A DNA stretch of 64,000 bases from Allobosea vaviloviae (GTDB lineage: Bacteria; Pseudomonadota; Alphaproteobacteria; Rhizobiales; Beijerinckiaceae): the NCBI RefSeq assembly GCF_001298265.1, contig NZ_LGSZ01000052.1, forward strand, positions 1 to 64,000. Direction: 5' to 3'. The position numbers and the translations under genes were made by a program. Of this stretch, positions 59,132 to 64,000 are shown piece by piece. The notes beneath the pieces were generated by a model. That model saw only the letters and a list, made by a program, of their open reading frames with translations, had not been told where the DNA came from and did no database searches. Position 1 is the stretch's first letter. The number at the start of each line of letters is the position of its first letter.

Positions 59132-60142
59132 TCAGCCCGTGCGCGCCGGCCGACCTTCCACCGGATAGGCCGGGTCGCTGTAGCCCGGCGTCGAAGGGTG
59201 GCCCGCCGGGACCAGCGCATCCACCAGCGCCTCGTCCTCGGCCGTGAAGGCGACGTCGAGGGCTGCGAGATAGGCCTGCCACTGCTCCATCGTTCGGGGA
59301 CCGGCGATCGCCGCCGTCAGCAGCCTGTTGTTGAGCACCCAGCCGACCGCGAACTGGATCGGCGTCAGGCCGCGCTCGGCGGCGTGGCGCTTGATCGTCT
59401 GGGCAATGACGAGGCTCTCCTCGCGCCATTCCGTCTGCATGATGCGCTTGTCGCCCCGCGCGGCCCGCGTGCCCTGCTGCGGCGCCTCACCCGGCTCGTA
59501 TTTTCCCGTGAGCACGCCGCGCGCCAGCGGCGAATACGAAGCCACGCCCAGCCCGTAATAGCCGCAGGCCGGCAGATGCTCGACCTCCGGCATGCGGTTC
59601 ATCGCATTGTAGTAGGGCTGGCTGACGACGGGGCGGTCGATGCCAAGCTCGTCGCAGAGCCGGCAGATTTCTGCCACCCGCCAGGAGCGATAGTTCGAGA
59701 CGCCGAAATAGCGGATCTTGCCTTGGCTGACGAGCAGCCCGATGGCGCGCACCGTCTCGGCCAGAGGCGTCGTGTGATCCTCCTTGTGAAGGTAGTAGAT
59801 GTCGATGAAGTCGGTGCCGAGCCGGACGAGGCTGTCGTCGCAGGCCTGGAGCACGCGCTTCCGCGAGAGCCCGCCCTGGTTGGGCCCGGGGCCGACGGGA
59901 TTGGCAAGCTTGGTCGCCAGCACCCAGTCGTGCCGGTTGTCCGCGATGGCGCGCCCGGTGATCTCCTCCGAGCGTCCCTCGGTATAGACGTCCGCCGTAT
60001 CGATGAAGTTGATCCCGGCCTCGCGGGCATGGTCGACGATGGCGCGCGAGGCGACCTCGTCGGTCGCGCCGCCGAACATCATCGTCCCCAAGCAAAGCGG
60101 AGATACCTTGAGGCCGGACCGGCCGAGCTGGCGATAGTCCAT
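59132..60142 (-). CDS. Aldo/keto reductase
   Basis: 336-residue NADPH-dependent reductase, (beta/alpha)8 barrel. Catalytic tetrad: Asp and Tyr in FIDTADVYTEGRSEE, Lys in VLATKLANP, His in DIYYLHKED. Cofactor-binding AIAGPRTMEQW lies near the C-terminus. Start at 60142 has GGGAG at 8 nt. It belongs with YajO/PdxI-like open-chain aldehyde or ketone reductases. The long open frame further upstream is low-complexity and not included. Confidence 0.92.
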   Translation of the reverse strand: MDYRQLGRSGLKVSPLCLGTMMFGGATDEVASRAIVDHAREAGINFIDTADVYTEGRSEEITGRAIADNRHDWVLATKLANPVGPGPNQGGLSRKRVLQACDDSLVRLGTDFIDIYYLHKEDHTTPLAETVRAIGLLVSQGKIRYFGVSNYRSWRVAEICRLCDELGIDRPVVSQPYYNAMNRMPEVEHLPACGYYGLGVASYSPLARGVLTGKYEPGEAPQQGTRAARGDKRIMQTEWREESLVIAQTIKRHAAERGLTPIQFAVGWVLNNRLLTAAIAGPRTMEQWQAYLAALDVAFTAEDEALVDALVPAGHPSTPGYSDPAYPVEGRPARTG

Positions 60143-60350
60143 CGAAACACTCCCATTCCATCGGGCGGCCTGGCCAAGCCCGGCCAAGGCCAGCAGCCTG
60201 GCGGCCCTGCAGACCCTGCCCCAGCCCCGCCGGCTCCGCCAGCGGCCCGCGCGCAGCCGCACCTTGCAAGGCGCGCGCCCGAAAGGCTGCCGCAAGGAAA
60301 TGCTTAACCTTTCGTGGCAGGATTCGGCATTGCCCTTCCGGTTGGAGCCG

Positions 60351-61934
60351 ATGAACCTCGCCACGCTCGCCCAAAGCCAGGCCCTGGCCACGCTGTTGCA
60401 GGCGCTGGCGCCGGCAACAGAGCTTGTCCCCGGCAGGACGGTGGAAGCGCGCCTGATCGCGCTCGGAGGTGATGGCACCGCAACGGCACAGCTCGGCAGC
60501 GAGACGATCGCGCTTGTCCTGGCCGGCCCCGCCGGCAAGCAGGCCGCACTTCAGCCCGGCGCCACTCTTGTGCTGAAACTCGACGTCCCCGAACAGCCCG
60601 GCGCGGGCTTGCGAGCAACCTTGGTCGAGGTCCGCCCCCCTTCCCCGGCAAACGTGCCTGCCCAGCAAGGCCTGCCCGCGACGCCAGTCCCTGCCTCCAC
60701 ATCGACTCCGCTGCCCGGCCCGCCGGTTCAGGCGACCGCAGCGGCCCCCTCCCCAACCCTGCCAGCCCAGCAGCAGCCCGCCACCTCTGCCCCTGCGCCA
60801 GCCTCACTTCCGTCCCAGACCCTGGCCGGCACTGCGGCACAAACGACGTCCGCGACGCAGCCGGTCACGCTGCGCATCGAGACGGCCTCCGCGCCCGGAC
60901 CGAGCGTGGTGCAGCAGGCTGGTCCACCGGCAGGCGTCCAGGCCGCATCGCCCCGGACGCTGGCCGGGCCCCTGCTGGGACCGGCACTGGCACGGCAGGA
61001 TAGCCTCGCCCCGCTTCTCGCCAATCTGCGCGGCCTGGCCAACGGCTCGGTCTCGACCGTCCTGCCCAGGCCCTTGCTGACGCTGATCGACCAGGTGCTC
61101 TCCCAGTCGATCCCCGTCGATCGAAGGCCTGTCACGGGGCAGGTGCTGAAGACGGCGATCCAGAACTCCGGCCTTTTCCTCGAAGCCCAGCAGGCGGAAG
61201 GCCGGCCGGCGCCGCCGGGCGCTGACCTCAAGGCCAGGCTCCAGGCCCTGCGCACCAGCCTTGCGCCGCTGGTCGAAGCGCTCTCCCTGCCCAATGGCGC
61301 CAGGCCGGCCCTGGCAGGAAAACCGAGTCCCACGGCCGACCTGCCGCTGCCTGCTTCGGATCAGGCAGCACGGCCGGCTCCGCCTCGGCGCGATGGCGCG
61401 CTTGTGCCCCAGCCGATCGCCGAGCCGAGCCTGTCGGCCGGCGACAAGCCGCTCGCCGTCGTCGAGACGCTGCTGCAACAGACCGACGCCGCGCTCGATC
61501 GCATCAAGCTGTCGCAATACGCCTCTCTGCCACCGGAGGGACCGCGCACGGAGGCTCAGGCCGGCCAGCGCTGGCTGACCGAACTTCCGCTGGCCTTCCA
61601 CAACGGCGCCGCGATGCTGCCGCTGCAGATCGAGAAGGAGCCGCCCCGTCGAGACGTCGATGGCGCAAGCGGGCCGCTCTGGCGCGTCCGCTTCGCGCTG
61701 GATGTCGAGCCGATAGGGCCTCTGCAGGGCCTCGTCACGCTCCAGGGTCGCAAGGTCGGGATCACGCTCTGGGCCGAGCGCGAGGAGACCAGCAAGCTGC
61801 TGCGCGGCGCCTCGCCCGGTCTGGAGGCCGCGCTGGTGGACGCCCGCTTCGAGAACGGCACCATCGACATCCACACCGGCCAGCCCCGCGTCGCCCAACC
61901 GACGGCCGGCCAGTTCCTCGACCGCATGTCATGA
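60351..61934 (+). CDS. FliK-like protein (flagellar hook-length control C-domain)
   Basis: About 527 residues. The N-terminal 60-100 residues look structured (ARLIALGGDGTATAQLGSET), the centre is a long Pro/Ala/Gln/Ser-rich disordered stretch, and the last ~120 residues (WRVRFALDVEPIGPLQGLVT to FENGTIDIHTGQPR) match the FliK C-terminal domain that signals substrate switching to FlhB. Start: ATG 60351 with GGAG nearby, or ATG 60300. It overlaps the FlhB-tail-like gene by 4 nt. No other flagellar gene lies in the window. Confidence 0.75.
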   Translation: MNLATLAQSQALATLLQALAPATELVPGRTVEARLIALGGDGTATAQLGSETIALVLAGPAGKQAALQPGATLVLKLDVPEQPGAGLRATLVEVRPPSPANVPAQQGLPATPVPASTSTPLPGPPVQATAAAPSPTLPAQQQPATSAPAPASLPSQTLAGTAAQTTSATQPVTLRIETASAPGPSVVQQAGPPAGVQAASPRTLAGPLLGPALARQDSLAPLLANLRGLANGSVSTVLPRPLLTLIDQVLSQSIPVDRRPVTGQVLKTAIQNSGLFLEAQQAEGRPAPPGADLKARLQALRTSLAPLVEALSLPNGARPALAGKPSPTADLPLPASDQAARPAPPRRDGALVPQPIAEPSLSAGDKPLAVVETLLQQTDAALDRIKLSQYASLPPEGPRTEAQAGQRWLTELPLAFHNGAAMLPLQIEKEPPRRDVDGASGPLWRVRFALDVEPIGPLQGLVTLQGRKVGITLWAEREETSKLLRGASPGLEAALVDARFENGTIDIHTGQPRVAQPTAGQFLDRMS

Positions 61935-62236
61935 CGACCGCTCCCGACCGCCCCTCGCCAAACAAGATCGCCGTCGCTCTCGAATATGACGGACAGGGCG
62001 CACCGCGTGTCACCGCCAAGGGCCGTGGCGAACTGGCCCAGCGCATCATCGAGACCGGCCGCGAGCATGACGTCGCGATCGAGGAGAACGCCGTGCTGGC
62101 GCAGGCGCTCTCGGCGGTCGAGCTCGACGACCAGATCCCGGAGGAACTCTACCGCGCCACGGCACAGGTGATCGCCTTCGTGCTCTCGCTGCGCGGCGAG
62201 ATGCGCCGCCTGCGACCTGCCGGCCGCTCGTCTTGA
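61931..62236 (+). CDS. FlhB C-terminal-domain-like protein (FlhB2/YlqH type)
   Basis: 101-residue cytoplasmic protein. IAVALEYDGQGAPRVTAKGR and the ending IPEELYRATAQVIAFVLSLR match the C-terminal cytoplasmic domain of FlhB/EscU export-gate proteins, without the membrane part and without the NPTH autocleavage site (here the equivalent is before the start). Such stand-alone proteins can partly substitute for the FlhB tail. It overlaps the FliK-like gene and the downstream GNAT gene by 4 nt each, so all three are translated together. Confidence 0.82.
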   Translation: MTTAPDRPSPNKIAVALEYDGQGAPRVTAKGRGELAQRIIETGREHDVAIEENAVLAQALSAVELDDQIPEELYRATAQVIAFVLSLRGEMRRLRPAGRSS

Positions 62237-63378
62237 ACCAGCTCGGGGCGAACACCGGCATCATCGTCAGGCGCATCAGGCCCGCCGATTATGCAAGCTA
62301 CGGCCCGGCCTTCGCCGACCTGGCCACGCGCGCGCTCGAACCCAATCCGCATATGTCGCCGGCCGCCGTCACAGCCTCCCGCGTCATCGTGCCGGAGGAC
62401 GCGATCGTCATCCTCACCGCCTGGCTCAGCGAGGCGCTCGGCTCCGAGCGCCTCGCCGGCATCTGGGCGCTGCGCCGCCAGCGCGACTGGCGCACGGGCT
62501 TTGCCGCCGCTCTGACCTGCCCGATCCTGCCGCTCTACGAGGTCTCCTCGCTGCCCGTTCTCGACGCAGACCATGGCCAGGACGCCACGCAGGCCATGCT
62601 GCGCCATCTTCTGGCGGCCGGAGACCTGCCGCGCACGCTCACCTTGCCCGTGCTGCCGCTGGAGGGGCCGACCTTCCTGGCGCTGGAGGAAGCCTGCCGC
62701 GTCACCGGCAGTCGTCTGCGCATCTGCGAGCGCTGGCAGCGCCCGGTGATGCGACCGCAGCCCGGAGACGACTCCGAGCGCTATCTGCGGCGCACGCTGG
62801 GCCAGAGCTACAAAAAGCGCATGCAGCAGTTCCGCGCCATCGCCCGCCATGGCGAGGTCGGCTTCCAACGCCTGCGCGGCGAAGCGGCGCGGGTCGCGCT
62901 TCCGGATTTCCTCGCGCTCGAAGCAGCCGGCTGGAAGGGCCGGGCCGGCACGGCCATCGCCCGCCTGCCGCAGGCCTCGGCCTATTTCGACAGCCTGGTC
63001 ACGCTGTCCGCCGCCGCCGACTCCTTGCAGATCGACACCTTGTTGCTCGACGGCCGCCCCCTCGCCATGGGCCTGCTGGTCGAGAGCGCCGGCACCCGCC
63101 ACTTCCTCAAGATCGCCTATGATGAAAGCCAGGCGCGCCATTCGCCCGGCCGCGCCCTGACCATCGCCATGCTCCAGGCCGATTTCGCCGGAACGCCGCC
63201 GGACCTCTTCGACAGCGGCGCCGGGGACGGCGTCGATGCCGGCACCTATGTCTGGGGCGAGCGTCGCGCGATGGGTAACGCCATCATCGGACTCGGCAGC
63301 ACCTCACCCAGCCTGCCTGAGGCCGCCGCACGGCTGCGTCAGGGCCTGCGCCTCGCCCGGACGCGGCTACGGCGCTGA
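62233..63378 (+). CDS. GNAT/BioF2-like acetyltransferase domain protein
   Basis: 381 residues. The C-terminal half (RYLRRTLGQSYKKRMQQFRA; LALEAAGWKGRAGTAIA; LLVESAGTRHFLKIAYDES) matches the Acetyltransf_6 (BioF2-like, FemAB-related) group found in cellulose and exopolysaccharide loci; the N-terminal half is a divergent duplicate. The TTG start overlaps the upstream stop by 4 nt. Substrate unknown; no polysaccharide genes are adjacent. Confidence 0.78.
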   Translation: MNQLGANTGIIVRRIRPADYASYGPAFADLATRALEPNPHMSPAAVTASRVIVPEDAIVILTAWLSEALGSERLAGIWALRRQRDWRTGFAAALTCPILPLYEVSSLPVLDADHGQDATQAMLRHLLAAGDLPRTLTLPVLPLEGPTFLALEEACRVTGSRLRICERWQRPVMRPQPGDDSERYLRRTLGQSYKKRMQQFRAIARHGEVGFQRLRGEAARVALPDFLALEAAGWKGRAGTAIARLPQASAYFDSLVTLSAAADSLQIDTLLLDGRPLAMGLLVESAGTRHFLKIAYDESQARHSPGRALTIAMLQADFAGTPPDLFDSGAGDGVDAGTYVWGERRAMGNAIIGLGSTSPSLPEAAARLRQGLRLARTRLRR

Positions 63379-63451
63379 CGCCGGAAAAATCTGGCGTCGG
63401 CGCCGATGATCGGCCACATCTTCGCCAGCACGTCAGCACGAGGACCATCAG

Positions 63452-63997
63452 ATGAGCACCCCGATCAGGATCGGCATCGTGACCGTGTCCGACCGCGCCT
63501 CGGCCGGCATCTATGAGGATGAGGGCGGCCCGGCCATCAAGGCTTATCTCGACAGGGCGCTGGCCTCGTCTTGGGCGGCCGTCGCGCGCGTCATTCCAGA
63601 CGATCGCGCCCTGATCGCCAGGACGTTGACCGCGCTCGCCGACGACGAGGGCTGCTGCCTGATCGTCACCACCGGCGGAACCGGCCCGGCGCCGCGCGAC
63701 GTGACGCCGGAGGCGACGGAGGACGTGATCGACAAGCCGATGCCTGGCTTCGGCGAACTGATGCGCCAGGTCAGCCTTCAGAAGGTGCCGACTGCGATCC
63801 TCTCGCGCCAGACCGCAGGCATCCGCGGCAAGTCCCTGATCGTCAACCTGCCCGGCCGCCCCCGCGCCATCGCCGAATGCCTCGACGCGGTGATGCCGGC
63901 GATCCCCTACTGCATCGACCTGATCGAGGGGCCGTATCTCGAGACTGACCCCGCAGTCATCGTCGCGTTCCGGCCGGGGCAGAAGGCGAAGGGGTGA
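63452..63997 (+). CDS. mog: Molybdopterin adenylyltransferase Mog
   Basis: 181 residues. Adenylates molybdopterin before molybdate insertion. Motifs: IGIVTVSDRASAGIYEDEGG, TTGGTGPAPRDVTPEAT, and PGFGELMRQVSLQKVPTAIL with the LIVNLPGRPRA ending. It belongs to the MogA rather than the MoaB subgroup by length and motif order. Complete; its stop lies 4 nt from the window edge. Confidence 0.93.
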   Translation: MSTPIRIGIVTVSDRASAGIYEDEGGPAIKAYLDRALASSWAAVARVIPDDRALIARTLTALADDEGCCLIVTTGGTGPAPRDVTPEATEDVIDKPMPGFGELMRQVSLQKVPTAILSRQTAGIRGKSLIVNLPGRPRAIAECLDAVMPAIPYCIDLIEGPYLETDPAVIVAFRPGQKAKG

Positions 63998-64000
63998 TCC

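Overview
The window is about 64 kb of very GC-rich bacterial chromosome with almost no spacer. Gene content and order point to an alphaproteobacterium of the order Hyphomicrobiales (Rhizobiales), probably close to Bosea; the genus is inference. Supports: the mraZ-to-ftsZ cluster is followed by lpxC, bamD and recN on the same strand; FtsZ ends in the alphaproteobacterial IPAFLRRQ tail; MurE carries the DNPR motif for meso-diaminopimelate; an ArsR-methyltransferase fusion precedes metF-metH; and several palindromic dispersed repeats resemble those of this order.

Layout. (1) 0.3-1.5 kb: two unrecognised envelope proteins. (2) 1.5-25.9 kb, minus strand: a division and cell-wall (dcw) cluster read mraZ, rsmH, ftsL, ftsI, murE, murF, mraY, murD, a PatB/MalY-type PLP enzyme, ftsW, murG, murC, murB, [ddlB scar], ftsQ, ftsA, ftsZ, then lpxC, bamD, recN. 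Where ddlB is expected, between murB and ftsQ, only its last ~23 codons survive, and a BrnT/BrnA toxin-antitoxin pair sits there on the opposite strand. A phased TGGGN triplet, the MraZ binding pattern, lies upstream of mraZ. (3) 26.2-28.7 kb: divergent ohrR/ohr, the RNase P RNA gene between two copies of a ~100-bp repeat, and a lytic transglycosylase. (4) 29.1-30.7 kb: a DjlA-like co-chaperone and a peptidoglycan amidase. (5) 30.7-33.9 kb: a less GC-rich islet with a BchE-type radical SAM/B12 protein and a MerR regulator fused to a DUF3471-like domain. (6) 33.9-37.8 kb: a MacAB-type efflux operon whose adaptor contains a CpxP/Spy-like insert. (7) 37.8-40.5 kb: a PAS-GGDEF protein with GGCEF in the active site, a flavodoxin-like protein, a GNAT enzyme and a PhnA-like protein without the zinc ribbon. 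(8) 40.6-46.5 kb: the methionine-cycle operon sahR-like/metF/metH with a 16-bp perfect palindrome at its promoter. (9) 46.5-60.1 kb: MocR regulator and divergent EamA transporter, MOSC protein, cold-shock protein, BglX beta-glucosidase, YitT protein, L-lactate dehydrogenase, EttA, and several hydrolases and reductases. (10) 60.3-64 kb: FliK-like and FlhB-tail-like proteins, a large GNAT protein and Mog.

How the genes work together. The dcw block encodes most of lipid II synthesis and the divisome core (FtsL, I, W, Q, A, Z), tightly packed with frequent 4-nt overlaps, which implies co-transcription and translational coupling. LpxC and BamD add outer-membrane lipid A and protein assembly. A D-Ala-D-Ala ligase must be encoded elsewhere, since MurF needs its product. 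The methionine block looks like a self-regulated operon that recycles homocysteine. No tRNA, rRNA operon, CRISPR array, prophage or complete insertion sequence was seen. Starts were adjusted where a ribosome-binding site or family alignment favoured an internal codon; these are judgements by eye.
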